64,000 nucleotides of DNA from Pedobacter kyungheensis (GCF_000812965.1 NZ_JSYN01000011.1:62001-126000); one strand, 5' to 3'. Shown: positions 8,396 to 18,124, counted from the stretch's first letter. The notes: generated from the sequence alone by a model not told the origin. Made by a program: numbers and translations.

Positions 8396-9643
8396 ATGCA
8401 AAAACTCGCCATCATTGGTTCCGGAATAGCAGGTATGGGTTGTGCCCACAAACTGCAACATAAATACGACATTACCCTTTTTGAGGAGTTGGATTATATT
8501 GGTGGCCATACCAATACCATTACGCTCGAGGAAGACGGACAACCGATTTACCTCGATAGCGGCTTCATGGTTTTCAATTATCAAACCTATCCCAACCTGA
8601 CCGAAATGTTCGCCGAAATTGATGCGCCGGTAATGAAAACAGATATGTCTTTCAGCGTACAATTTCTGCCTAAAAAGCTCGAGTACAGCGGATCGAGTTT
8701 AAACCATTTGTTTGCCCAGCGCAAAAACCTGTTCAATATTGCTTACCTGAAAATGTTGATGCAAATTAACCGGTTCAATAAGCAAAGCGTAGAAATTTTA
8801 GATCAACCCCAATATCAGGATTATTCAATCGGAAGGTTTTTTAAAGAATTTGGCTATAGCGACGATATGTTGTGGCAATATCTCATACCCATGAGTGCGG
8901 CCGTTTGGAGTGCACCCATGGAGCAGATTTTAGATTTCCCGGCGGTTACTTTAATCCGCTTTTTTAAAAATCACGGTTTTTTAGGGCTCAATACCCAGCA
9001 TCAATGGTATACCTTACAAAAGGGAAGTCAGGCTTACCGCGAAAAACTAATTGCTCCCTTTCGCGATCGGATTAAGACCAACACTAAAATTGTGGCTGTA
9101 AAAAGGTTGGAAAATGGAAAGGTTGAAGTAGAAACGGCCAAAGGTGAAAAATTCGAATTTGACAAAGTGATTATGGCCAGCCATGCCGATCAGACATTCG
9201 AAATAGTTAAAGATAAAACAGCTTTGGAAACTGAATTACTTTCCAAATTTAAATATCAGCTCAATAAAGCCGTTGTACATACCGACGAAGCACAAATGCC
9301 AAAAGCAAAACTGGCCTGGAGCAGCTGGAATTACCGGGTAGAGCAACAGGGCGATAAATTATTGCCCAGCACCATTTACTGGATGAATAATTTACAGGGC
9401 GTATCTAAAAAACAAAACTATTTTGTTTCGATTAATCCCACAGGTACTTTAAATGCCAAAAAAATCATTAAAGAAATAGATTACCACCATCCTTTATTCG
9501 ATGTACCTGCCATGCAGGCGCAGGCGCAATTACATCAGCTAAATGAAACCGGACCTATATATTATTGTGGCAGTTATTTTAAATATGGTTTTCATGAAGA
9601 TGCATATAAGAGTGCGGTGGATTTGTGCCGCAATCTTCTTTAA
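8396..9643 (+). CDS. FAD/NAD(P)-dependent amine-oxidase-type oxidoreductase
   Basis: Flavoprotein of 415 residues. The dinucleotide-binding motif is at the very N-terminus (GSGIAGMGCAHKL, 8-20), with the ribose-binding acidic residue in LFEELDYIGGHTNT. This subfamily is repeatedly found beside DUF1365 and Cfa genes in other bacteria. There the flavoprotein is thought to desaturate or reduce methylated acyl chains, including in furan- and branched-fatty-acid formation. Here it lies between the Cfa-like methyltransferase and DUF1365, 122 bases after the former. Its substrate is inferred from context only. ATG 8396 places the GxGxxG motif at the expected distance. Confidence 0.85.
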   Translation: MQKLAIIGSGIAGMGCAHKLQHKYDITLFEELDYIGGHTNTITLEEDGQPIYLDSGFMVFNYQTYPNLTEMFAEIDAPVMKTDMSFSVQFLPKKLEYSGSSLNHLFAQRKNLFNIAYLKMLMQINRFNKQSVEILDQPQYQDYSIGRFFKEFGYSDDMLWQYLIPMSAAVWSAPMEQILDFPAVTLIRFFKNHGFLGLNTQHQWYTLQKGSQAYREKLIAPFRDRIKTNTKIVAVKRLENGKVEVETAKGEKFEFDKVIMASHADQTFEIVKDKTALETELLSKFKYQLNKAVVHTDEAQMPKAKLAWSSWNYRVEQQGDKLLPSTIYWMNNLQGVSKKQNYFVSINPTGTLNAKKIIKEIDYHHPLFDVPAMQAQAQLHQLNETGPIYYCGSYFKYGFHEDAYKSAVDLCRNLL

Positions 9644-9654
9644 AGTGATCAATT

Positions 9655-9791
9655 CGTCATTGCGAGAAGGCTTTTTCAGCCGACGAAGCCTGCCTGCAGC
9701 AGGCAGGCAATCTTTAAAGTGAGAATTACCAGCATGAAAGATTGCTTCCCCGAGAAGTCGGGGCCGGCTGTCGTTCCTTCTCGCAATGACG
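9655..9791. repeat. GTCATTGCGAG-type long inverted repeat (REP-like)
   Basis: The arms cgtcattgcgagaagg (from 9655) and ccttctcgcaatgacg (to 9791) are perfectly complementary. Inside are two smaller hairpins: gcctgcct/aggcaggc at 9688-9708 and ccccga/tcgggg at 9748-9763. This is an interspersed palindromic element of the kind common between Bacteroidota genes. It separates the FAD oxidoreductase from the DUF1365 gene and may weaken read-through. Confidence 0.8.
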
Positions 9792-9808
9792 CGTTTTTGT
9801 TATGATCT

Positions 9809-9868
9809 GTCATCCTGAATGTAATGAAAGATCTATTAGAAAAGATTCTTCGCTGCGCTCAGAATGAC
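9809..9868. repeat. GTCATCCTGA-type inverted repeat
   Basis: gtcatcctga (9809-9818) pairs imperfectly with tcagaatgac (9859-9868). The inner part contains ttcgctgcgctcagaatgac, and a related fragment (ctcggctgcgctcgaaatgac) lies at 24117-24137. It belongs to the interspersed repeat set. Confidence 0.65.
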
Positions 9869-9900
9869 AACAAGTTAAAAATTTCGTAAATTGATTAATA

Positions 9901-10704
9901 ATGGAGTTCAAATCTAGTATATACACGGCAAAGGTCATGCATCACCGCCTGGCACCCAAAAAACATTCCTTTTGGTACAACGTGTATATGTTTTATATTG
10001 ATCTGGATGAGTTGGATCTGCTGGCGCAAAAACTACGTTGGTTTAGTCGCAACAGGTTTAATCTTTTTTCATTCCGGGATGCCGAACACCTGCAGTTGCC
10101 TCAAGCAAACCCCGATAAAACCAAGAATACACGTCAACACTTAGAAGATTATTTGAAAGAGAATGGTGTAGATGGCAGCAGGCTCAAGATAAAACTGCTT
10201 ACCAACCTCAATGTGCTGGGCTATAATTTTAACCCGGTTTCTTTTTATTATTGCTTCGATCAGGATGGGAATCCGGTATGTTGTGTGGCCGAAATCAGTA
10301 ATACCTATCGCGAAATGAAACTTTTTTTCTTTGGAAAAGAAGAATTGGATGGCGATACCTTTAAAAAAATAACCACAAAATATTTTTATGTATCACCTTT
10401 TATTGATCTGGATGATGCTTTCGATTTCAGGTTAAAGGTGCCTGCCGCTAAGCTCGATATTGAAATTGATGACCTTGATAAAAATGGTAAACGTTTTTTT
10501 ATCAGCACCTTAAAAGGGGAGCAGAAGCCATTAAATAATAACAGCTTATTAAAGTGTTTCTTTGCTATCCCATTAATTCCGTTGCAGGTAATGGGCATGA
10601 TTCACTGGCAGGCGCTGAAACTTTGGTTAAAAAAAATACCATTTCATGCTAAGGCCAAAAACCCTCAGCTGCAACGTAACGTATATAAGCCATATAAACC
10701 TTAA
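9901..10704 (+). CDS. DUF1365-family protein
   Basis: Protein of 267 residues with the DUF1365 hallmarks: VMHHRLAPKKHSFWY near the N-terminus (12-27), LNVLGYNFNPVSFYYCFD in the middle, and AEISNTYRE following. Biochemical function is unknown. The gene is almost always found between an FAD-dependent amine-oxidase-type gene and a Cfa gene, exactly as here, so it is thought to act in acyl-chain modification of phospholipids. No signal peptide is visible. The Cfa-family gene follows after 20 bases, so these two are probably co-transcribed. Confidence 0.92.
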   Translation: MEFKSSIYTAKVMHHRLAPKKHSFWYNVYMFYIDLDELDLLAQKLRWFSRNRFNLFSFRDAEHLQLPQANPDKTKNTRQHLEDYLKENGVDGSRLKIKLLTNLNVLGYNFNPVSFYYCFDQDGNPVCCVAEISNTYREMKLFFFGKEELDGDTFKKITTKYFYVSPFIDLDDAFDFRLKVPAAKLDIEIDDLDKNGKRFFISTLKGEQKPLNNNSLLKCFFAIPLIPLQVMGMIHWQALKLWLKKIPFHAKAKNPQLQRNVYKPYKP

Positions 10705-10724
10705 TTAATAGAAAAAATAACCGT

Positions 10725-11963
10725 ATGAACACGCTTGTCGCTACCAGAACATCAACAGGGTTTTTCGAAAGAATAGTGCTTAATGCACTGGCTAAAATGA
10801 CTTTAGGAAAGTTAGAACTTTCATTGCCAAATGGCGAAACTTTGGTTTTCGGCAACGGAGAACATGCTATAACAGCCAATATACAGGTTAACCATGCTGA
10901 TTTTTTTAAATCGATTGCCCTTTATGGCGATATCGGTTTTGGCGAAGCATATACCGAAGGCCTTTGGGATACCACCAACATTACCAATGTGATTAAATGG
11001 GTAATCCTGAATATCGAAAATGCACCCTCGGTTACGGGCAGTAAAGTTAAATCTTTCGCACTGGGCCTGCTAAAATGGGTAAATAAAATATACCATGTAA
11101 GAAGGGCCAATACGCTGGCCGGTTCGCAGAAGAATATCTCCGAACATTACGACTTAAACAACGATTTTTTTGCTACTTTTTTAGATAAAACCATGACTTA
11201 CTCAAGCGGCTATTTTGCCAACGAACATACGAGTCTGGAAGAGTCGCAATATGCCAAATACGATCGGCTGGCACAACAATTAAAAATTAAAGCTACCGAT
11301 CATGTTTTGGAAATTGGCAGTGGCTGGGGTGGTAATGCTATTTTTCTGGCCAAAAAATATGGTTGCAAAGTTACATCGGTAACCATTTCTAAAGAACAGC
11401 AAAAGTTAGCCATGGAGCGTGTGCATGCCGAAAAACTCGAAGATAAGGTTTCAGTTATTATTCAGGATTACCGCAAGATTACCGGAACTTTTGATAAAAT
11501 TGTATCGATCGAGATGCTTGAAGCTGTTGGGCACCAATACCTGGAAACTTACTTTGAAAAATGCCAGGAGCTTTTAAAACCAGATGGCATTTTTGCTTTT
11601 CAGGTAATTACCTCGCCTGATAGCCGTTACGATAAATTGCGTAATGGGGTAGACTGGATCCAGAAACATATCTTTCCGGGCTCATTGTTACCATCGGTTG
11701 CAGCCATAAATAAGGCCATTAACGAGACAGGTGATTTAACACTTGTCGACTTAAAAGATATGGGATTAGATTATGCCCGTACCCTTCATTTATGGTTTAT
11801 AGCATTCAATAAAAATATCGATAAAGTAAAAGCCCTTGGTTTCAGCGAAACCTTTATCCGCAAGTGGAACTATTATTTAAATTATTGTGAAGCTGCTTTC
11901 GCCATGCGCAATATCAATGTAATGCAAATGGTTTATTCGAGGCCAAATAATACTGGCAGGTAA
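10725..11963 (+). CDS. Cyclopropane-fatty-acid-synthase family methyltransferase with altered active site
   Basis: SAM-dependent enzyme of 412 residues with full Cfa architecture: an N-terminal lipid-binding domain (1-130), HYDLNNDFFATFLD (141-154), SAM motif VLEIGSGWGGNAIF (194-207), VTISKEQ (219-225) and the C-terminal RKWNYYLNYCEAAFAMRNI. Compared from memory with E. coli Cfa, several bicarbonate-site residues differ. Cys139 corresponds to Ser161 (YSSGYF), His266 to Gln293 (AFQVIT), and Tyr317 to Phe358 (LWFIAF); the glutamate (Glu266) is kept. That suggests the enzyme may methylate or methylenate the double bond rather than close a cyclopropane. It is the last gene of the lipid cluster, followed by a terminator. 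Confidence 0.88.
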   Translation: MNTLVATRTSTGFFERIVLNALAKMTLGKLELSLPNGETLVFGNGEHAITANIQVNHADFFKSIALYGDIGFGEAYTEGLWDTTNITNVIKWVILNIENAPSVTGSKVKSFALGLLKWVNKIYHVRRANTLAGSQKNISEHYDLNNDFFATFLDKTMTYSSGYFANEHTSLEESQYAKYDRLAQQLKIKATDHVLEIGSGWGGNAIFLAKKYGCKVTSVTISKEQQKLAMERVHAEKLEDKVSVIIQDYRKITGTFDKIVSIEMLEAVGHQYLETYFEKCQELLKPDGIFAFQVITSPDSRYDKLRNGVDWIQKHIFPGSLLPSVAAINKAINETGDLTLVDLKDMGLDYARTLHLWFIAFNKNIDKVKALGFSETFIRKWNYYLNYCEAAFAMRNINVMQMVYSRPNNTGR

Positions 11964-12000
11964 GCAGGTTAGGGAGGGCTAAATGCTCCATAAAATATTA

Positions 12001-12038
12001 AAAGGATGATAAGAAGATGATTTTTATCATCCTTTTTT
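12001..12038 (+). terminator. Intrinsic terminator ending the lipid cluster
   Basis: aaaggatgataa pairs with ttatcatccttt around a short loop and runs into a T tract, 37 bases after the Cfa-family stop codon. Confidence 0.88.
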
Positions 12039-12213
12039 GCGTTATATGCGGTCTTTTTGCTTTTCTGGTACCTATATTCATCAGGAGTTTTATTTTCACC
12101 GGTAAAAGAACGATCTTTGCCGACCAAATTAAACTACTCACGTAAAAAGTGTGGCGCAGCATTGTAACAAAATGCAATTTGCGCAGACTAATTACAAAAG
12201 ACTAACTCCTAAC

Positions 12214-14667
12214 ATGAAAAAACTGCTACTATTAACCCTCACCATTGCCCTGTTTTTTAAAGCGCATGCCCAATTTCCAGGTGGCTTTGGTGGAGGAGCA
12301 AAAAAAACAACCGTTACCGGTCGGATTACCGCTGTTATACTCGACTCATTAACTAAAAAACCTATTGATTACGCAACTGTATCGTTAATTAACGTAAAAG
12401 ATAATAAATCGGTTAACGGTGGTGTTACCGACGAAAAAGGTAAACTAAGCCTTCAAAATGTATCGCCCGATGCTTACAAGCTGATGATTGGCTTTATGGG
12501 CTATAAAACCAAAACAGTATTGGTTACCACTACTCCTGCCAAGCCCGATAACAACATGGGTACCATTTATATTTCTTCAACAGAAAATGTTTTGGCCGAT
12601 GTGCAGGTACAGGGCACCAAAGCCGTTATCGAAAATAAAATCGACCGGATGGTGTACAATGCAGAAGCCGATGGTACCAATGCCGGTGGCGATGCAACCG
12701 ATGTAATGCGTAAAGTACCCATGCTATCTGTTGATGTGGATGGAAATGTTCAGTTGCGTGGAGGTGCGGTGCGCGTACTAATTAATGGTAAACCATCTGG
12801 TACCATGGCCAGCAGCGTTGCTGATGCCTTAAAAATGATTCCTGCTGAGCAGATTAAAAGTGTGGAAGTAATTACCAGTCCATCGGCTAAATACGATGCA
12901 GAAGGATCTGGTGGTATCATCAATATCATTACTAAAAAATCAAATGCACAAGGTGTAAGCGGAACAGTTAATGCCTCGGCAGGTACCCGCCAAAATAATG
13001 GTGCGTTTAACTTAACTGCTAAAACCGGCCGATTGAGCGTTAATACCAGCTTAGGTACTAACCTGGCATACGCACAAAAATCAAGGGTACAGTTCGAAAA
13101 CAATACGCGTATCGATAGTTTAACCAAAACTACATTTAACAACATCTCTCAGGACGGATACTCAAAATGGAGCCGTAATGGTTATAACGGAAGTGTTGGT
13201 GTAGATTATGATTTTAATGCTTATAACAACCTGAGCTCTAACTTAAAATACAATAATTTTTCTAACGGTGGTCCTGGTGAAGCCGATTATACGATTAATG
13301 GTGTTAAATTGGTAAATAAAAGCGATATGGATATGGGTTTCAGTAATTTTGACTGGAACGTAGATTACAAACACACCACCAAGAAAGAAGGCGAAGAATT
13401 TACCATTTCAGGCCAGTTATCAACCGGAAGAAATACTACTGAATTTCAGAACGAAATAGTGGGTTCTAACTTCAAGCCGATTAACAACAGCAATACCGGT
13501 AAAAACAAAGAGTATACCGCGCAAACCGACTACACCTATCCGTTTAGCAAATCGACTATTTTAGAAGTGGGTGCTAAAGGTATTTTCAGAAATATCAGCA
13601 GTGAGTTTAGCAACGAAAGCGAGGGCGATTTCGACTATAACCAGGATGTTGCATCTGCTTATGGTGTAATCAGTTTTAAATTAAGCAAAAAATTAAATTT
13701 TAAAGGTGGTTTGAGGTCAGAGTATACCAGTATCAGTTTTAATACCGAAAAAGCCGGTATACAGAAAAACGATTACTTCAACTTGTTCCCGAGTGCGATC
13801 ATTTCACAAACGCTTAAAGGAAATGCAACTTTGAAATTAAGCTATAACCGCAGGGTACAAAGACCAAGTTTATCTTACTTAAATCCTTTCCGTAACGAGA
13901 GCGATCAGTTTAACGTTAGAGAAGGAAGACCTGATTTGGCACCTGAATTAAGTGATAATCTGGAGCTTGGCTATTCAACCTTTATTAAAGGTTCGGTAAT
14001 TAATGCATCTGTGTTTTATCGTCGTACCGGAGGGGTTATCGAAAGTTCTATAACTTCTTTTAAAGAAAACGGAGTAGATAAAACTTTAACAAGCTTTATT
14101 AACGTTGGTGTAGCCCAAACTTATGGTGCCAATGTTTTTGCATCTTACAATCCTAAACCAAAATGGACTTTGATGACCAATCTTGGTGTGAATACTTACG
14201 AAGTAAGCAATAGTTTAACTGGGGTAAGTACAGGCACCTTTTTAAACTATAATATATTTGGACGCTCTGCATACGGATTTGGTAAAGGTTACAATTTCGA
14301 ATTGTTTGGTGTGGTAAATTCGCCAAGAAGAACCTATCAGGGTAAAACAGATGCTATGGTATTTTATGGCGCATCGTTTAAAAAAGATATCCTGAACAAA
14401 AAGGGATCAATAGGTATAAACACTTTAAATCCATTTACCAGAGATTTACACATTAAAACAGTTAATAATTCGGTAACAAGTGATGGCAATAGAATTAGTA
14501 CTCTATACCAAAGTACCAATATCTATTATCCGCTAAGATCGTTTGGTGTTAATTTCAGTTACTCTTTTGGTAAACTTAAATTTACTGAAAAGAAAAAAAT
14601 TAAAAACGACGATACCAAGCAAGACCAGCAACAAGGCGGTGGAATGGGCGGTGGCGTTCAGCAATAA
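12214..14667 (+). CDS. TonB-receptor-like outer-membrane beta-barrel protein
   Basis: Outer-membrane protein of 817 residues from ATG 12214. This start gives a clean signal peptide (MKKLLLLTLTIALFFKAHAQ); the frame extends 21 codons upstream but those codons look non-coding. After a Gly-rich stretch comes a carboxypeptidase-regulatory-like Ig domain (about 32-115, with VNGGVTDEKGKLSLQNV). A plug-like region follows (VLINGKPSG, and SPSAKYDAEGSGGIINIITKK), then a long beta-barrel of the type called outer-membrane beta-barrel family 3. The end is a charged, Gln/Gly-rich tail rather than a barrel strand. It is a paralogue of the barrel at 42276. No SusD partner is adjacent; the ligand is unknown. 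Confidence 0.88.
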   Translation: MKKLLLLTLTIALFFKAHAQFPGGFGGGAKKTTVTGRITAVILDSLTKKPIDYATVSLINVKDNKSVNGGVTDEKGKLSLQNVSPDAYKLMIGFMGYKTKTVLVTTTPAKPDNNMGTIYISSTENVLADVQVQGTKAVIENKIDRMVYNAEADGTNAGGDATDVMRKVPMLSVDVDGNVQLRGGAVRVLINGKPSGTMASSVADALKMIPAEQIKSVEVITSPSAKYDAEGSGGIINIITKKSNAQGVSGTVNASAGTRQNNGAFNLTAKTGRLSVNTSLGTNLAYAQKSRVQFENNTRIDSLTKTTFNNISQDGYSKWSRNGYNGSVGVDYDFNAYNNLSSNLKYNNFSNGGPGEADYTINGVKLVNKSDMDMGFSNFDWNVDYKHTTKKEGEEFTISGQLSTGRNTTEFQNEIVGSNFKPINNSNTGKNKEYTAQTDYTYPFSKSTILEVGAKGIFRNISSEFSNESEGDFDYNQDVASAYGVISFKLSKKLNFKGGLRSEYTSISFNTEKAGIQKNDYFNLFPSAIISQTLKGNATLKLSYNRRVQRPSLSYLNPFRNESDQFNVREGRPDLAPELSDNLELGYSTFIKGSVINASVFYRRTGGVIESSITSFKENGVDKTLTSFINVGVAQTYGANVFASYNPKPKWTLMTNLGVNTYEVSNSLTGVSTGTFLNYNIFGRSAYGFGKGYNFELFGVVNSPRRTYQGKTDAMVFYGASFKKDILNKKGSIGINTLNPFTRDLHIKTVNNSVTSDGNRISTLYQSTNIYYPLRSFGVNFSYSFGKLKFTEKKKIKNDDTKQDQQQGGGMGGGVQQ

Positions 14668-14689
14668 AATACCCAATCTACATATATTC

Positions 14690-14727
14690 AAATCCTTTCC
14701 GAATCATTTCGGAAAGGATTTTTTGTT
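14690..14727 (+). terminator. Intrinsic terminator after the barrel gene
   Basis: aatcctttccga (14691-14702) pairs with tcggaaaggatt (14709-14720), followed by ttttgttt. Twelve-bp stem. Confidence 0.9.
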
Positions 14728-14978
14728 TCGATTGGATGTTTTTTGTGCGTAAATAAATAAAAATGAATGGTGCATTCCGCACTTTTTAAGGTGAATAGTC
14801 TTTTAAGCTTGTTTTTGCGGCTTTACTATCAATTTTTTGCATGCTTTTGCAGGGATGCGCCGCTACTGTGTAAAAATTTGCTTGAAATGCAGGCCATTCC
14901 ACCACGTTTTATGCGTGTTCTTTTAGGCTAAAACCTTATATTGCATATGCTAACATTATTAACCTAAATTACAGCGAT
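14728..14978 (+). other. Leader region of the SusC gene, no feature recognised
   Basis: About 250 bases with several T-rich runs precede the SusC start. I checked for a cobalamin-type riboswitch because of the TonB-linked gene downstream, but the short gccgctactg stretch is not supported by the rest of that aptamer. No consensus -33/-7 pair could be fixed. Confidence 0.4.
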
Positions 14979-17900
14979 ATGAGAAAAACCTTTACCTCAA
15001 TTTTTTTTCTTTGTATTTTACTGCTGGGGCTATCCTCAATGGCTCAGGTAAAAACAATTACGGGAAAAATAACCTCGTCTGATGATGGCGGACCATTGCC
15101 GGGGGCAAGCATTAAAATAAAAGGAACAAGTACCGGAACGTCGAGTAATAGCGACGGTAGTTTTACCATTAAAGCGCCAGCTTCCAGTTCGATATTGGTG
15201 ATCAGCTTAATCGGTTATAAAACCCAGGAAATTACAGTTGGCAATAAAACCACCATTAATGCTACATTGGTGCCCGATGCGCAGGAACTGCAGGAGGTAA
15301 CCATTTCTACCGCTTTGGGTATTACCCGGCAAGCCAAATCTTTAGGTTATGCAGCGCAATCAGTTGGTGGGAGCGATTTAAACTATAACCATCAGCCTAA
15401 CCTGTTAAATGCCTTGCAAGGCAAAATTGCAGGGGCAACCATCTCCAGTACCGGAGGAGGGCCTGGCCAGGGGGCAAATATCAGAATCAGGGGCGTAAAC
15501 TCCATCGATCCTAATATTTCGGGTGATCCTTTGTATGTGATTGATGGCGTACAGATTGATAACTCAACCTCAACCGTTGGTGCAAACCCCGATGGTACTG
15601 CCTTTGGGGCAAGGGGAGTAACCAACAGGGCTTCTGATATTAATCCGGAAGATATTGAAACCATCAATATTTTAAAGGGTGGTGCAGCCACGGCACTTTA
15701 TGGTTTAAGAGGTGCCAATGGGGTAGTCGTAATTACAACCAAAAGAGGTAAACAAAACGGTGTTACGGTTAACCTGAACAGCAGTTACGGGTTTGATGAG
15801 GTGTTAAAAAGCCCTGATGTGCAAACCGAATATACACAGGGTGTTTTAGGTGTTTATACTAACCCTCCGGGCGGCATTGGCCCGGCATGGGGTCCAACCA
15901 TAGCAGAGGCAAAACTAATCGATCCAACACATCCCGATCAGCTGTTTAACAACTACGATCAGGCTTTTGGTACTGGTCAGCAAATAAAAAATTCGGTTTC
16001 CGTTGCAGGCGGTGGCGATGTAGTTAAGTTTTTCTCGTCGGTTTCGCAATTGTACCAGAAAGGGATGATGCCCAATACCGATAACAAAAACTTTTCAGGC
16101 AGGTTAAATACTGATTTTACCATTAGCCCGAAATTTAAAGCCTCGGTAAACATGAATTTTACCAATTCGGGTGGCTATACTTACAGCGCCGATCGTTTTG
16201 GCGAAAGTTTGGCCTACTGGTCGCCACGTTACGATGTTTCCGACTATCAGAATGCAGATGGTTCGCAAAAATATATTGGTACCAACAATCCTATATGGGG
16301 CACGGCCAATAACAGGTTTAAAGGCGATGTTAACCGCTTTATTGGTGGATTGAGCCTGGCCTACGATCCCGCGAAATGGCTTAACTTTTCTTACCGTTTG
16401 GGTTTTGATACTTATAACGATAACCGGGTGCGTACCGCGCGTGGCCCGATGTATGCAACTGAGGCCATGTACGATAACGCACAGGGCTATTATGGAGAGT
16501 ACAATACCAAGTTCAGGACCATTAACAGCACCTTTGTGGCCACCTTAACCACTAAATTAACCGACGACCTTACCGGAACCTTAAGGCTCGGACAAGAGCT
16601 TTACGACCGCAAGATAAAAGAAGTGGGTACACTTGGTAGCATTCTGGGTGTTTACGATTTCTTTAATCTCGCTAATGCGGGTGTGCTAACACCAAGCCAG
16701 AGTTCAAGGCAAAAAAGGCTGGTTGGTTATTTTGGTGAGGCTACTTTTGATTATAAAAATTACCTTTTCTTAACCATCACCGGAAGAAATGATATTACCT
16801 CTACCTTGCCTAAAGCAAGCAGATCGTTCTTTTATCCCTCTGCAAGTTTAAGTTATGTGTTCTCTGATCAGTTTAAGCTGCCAGAGGTAATCAGTCAGGC
16901 TAAGTTACGCCTGTCTTACGCCCGCATAGGTAAAGATGCTTCCGAATATTCGACTTTTACCGGATATACACCCTATACCCCTTTACCAACAGGTACCGGA
17001 GGTTTGACCATTGCACCAAACCTGGGTAACCCCGATCTTCGCCCCGAGTTTACCAATACCTACGAAGCTGGTTTGGAAATGTCGTTCTTTAAAAATCGTT
17101 TAGGATTCGATTTTACCTATTATTACTCGTTGAGCCAGGATCAGATTATCCAGACACAGATTTCATCTGCAGTAGGTTATGTAACCAAATCTATTAATGC
17201 CGGCGATATCAGGAACCGGGGGGTAGAATTGGTAATCAATGGTAAACCCATTGTATCAAAAGATTTCAGGTGGGATGTAAACCTGAACCTATCGGCCAAC
17301 AGAAATAAAGTGCTGACTATGCCTAACGGAATAACCGAGATTGTTTATGGTGCGGCAAGAGGTTATGGAAATGCCGGCGTAACCATGAAACTCATCGAGG
17401 GCCAGCCTTATGGTAATATTTATGGCAGTTATTTTAACCGTTATTACGGCAGCCAGACTGAAGATCCGATTGTACTCGATAAAAATCTGCCTTTACTAAT
17501 CGGTGCCAATGGTTTTCCGAGTATTTCGGGCGGTAAGCAGAAGCTTTTGGGTAATTCGCAGCCAAATTATATTGTAGGTTTAGGCAACACCTTCAGGTAT
17601 AAAGATTTTAGTTTAAATATCTTGTTCGATGCCCGTTTAGGTTTTGAAAAATACAACTGGCTCGAAGATTTCTATTCGGCTTTCGGTTTACCTGATTATA
17701 CTGCCGATAGAAGAACAACGAAAGTGTTTGATGGTGTACTGGCCAATGGCCAGCCCAATACCAAACCGGTTTACATGGGGCAGCGTTTTGGGCCGGATGG
17801 TGTAGATTATGGCGAGGGTTACTACCGTATTTATTACCGTAACGTTTCAGAGCCTTTTGTTAGCGATGCATCCTGGGTGCGTTTACGTTCGGCAAGTTTA

Positions 17901-18113
17901 ACCTACAATGTACCACAAAACTGGTTGCCGGCAAAAGCCATTAAAAATGCTTCACTTTCGGTTACCGGAAATAACTTATGGTTGTGGACCAAATATTATG
18001 GTGTAGATCCTGAGTCGAGTTCTTTCGATGCAGGTAGCAACAACGATGGGTCGGCAGGTTTTACCTACCCCTCTGCCCGTACCATAATGTTTACCCTTAA
18101 TGTTGGTTTTTAA
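14979..18113 (+). CDS. SusC/RagA-family TonB-linked outer-membrane channel
   Basis: TonB-dependent importer of 1044 residues, the typical SusC length. A signal peptide (to about SSMAQ, residue 23) is followed by the carboxypeptidase-like domain (ITGKITSSDDGGPLPGASI). A plug domain follows, containing DPLYVIDGVQID and LKGGAATALYGLRGANGVV (the SusC signature), ending in VVITTKRGK. The remainder is a 22-strand-type barrel with the terminal strand ARTIMFTLNVGF. It pairs with the SusD gene that begins 11 bases downstream and imports substrates captured by it. An S9 peptidase and a peptide-binding-type lipoprotein come next, hinting at peptide rather than glycan import. Confidence 0.96.
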   Translation: MRKTFTSIFFLCILLLGLSSMAQVKTITGKITSSDDGGPLPGASIKIKGTSTGTSSNSDGSFTIKAPASSSILVISLIGYKTQEITVGNKTTINATLVPDAQELQEVTISTALGITRQAKSLGYAAQSVGGSDLNYNHQPNLLNALQGKIAGATISSTGGGPGQGANIRIRGVNSIDPNISGDPLYVIDGVQIDNSTSTVGANPDGTAFGARGVTNRASDINPEDIETINILKGGAATALYGLRGANGVVVITTKRGKQNGVTVNLNSSYGFDEVLKSPDVQTEYTQGVLGVYTNPPGGIGPAWGPTIAEAKLIDPTHPDQLFNNYDQAFGTGQQIKNSVSVAGGGDVVKFFSSVSQLYQKGMMPNTDNKNFSGRLNTDFTISPKFKASVNMNFTNSGGYTYSADRFGESLAYWSPRYDVSDYQNADGSQKYIGTNNPIWGTANNRFKGDVNRFIGGLSLAYDPAKWLNFSYRLGFDTYNDNRVRTARGPMYATEAMYDNAQGYYGEYNTKFRTINSTFVATLTTKLTDDLTGTLRLGQELYDRKIKEVGTLGSILGVYDFFNLANAGVLTPSQSSRQKRLVGYFGEATFDYKNYLFLTITGRNDITSTLPKASRSFFYPSASLSYVFSDQFKLPEVISQAKLRLSYARIGKDASEYSTFTGYTPYTPLPTGTGGLTIAPNLGNPDLRPEFTNTYEAGLEMSFFKNRLGFDFTYYYSLSQDQIIQTQISSAVGYVTKSINAGDIRNRGVELVINGKPIVSKDFRWDVNLNLSANRNKVLTMPNGITEIVYGAARGYGNAGVTMKLIEGQPYGNIYGSYFNRYYGSQTEDPIVLDKNLPLLIGANGFPSISGGKQKLLGNSQPNYIVGLGNTFRYKDFSLNILFDARLGFEKYNWLEDFYSAFGLPDYTADRRTTKVFDGVLANGQPNTKPVYMGQRFGPDGVDYGEGYYRIYYRNVSEPFVSDASWVRLRSASLTYNVPQNWLPAKAIKNASLSVTGNNLWLWTKYYGVDPESSSFDAGSNNDGSAGFTYPSARTIMFTLNVGF

Positions 18114-18124
18114 ATAGTATTACG

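Noticed and set aside
14820..14978. Possible cobalamin riboswitch before SusC
   Set aside because: A short gccgctactg-like stretch is present but the remaining conserved boxes and helices are not; the gene is a SusC-type channel, not BtuB.
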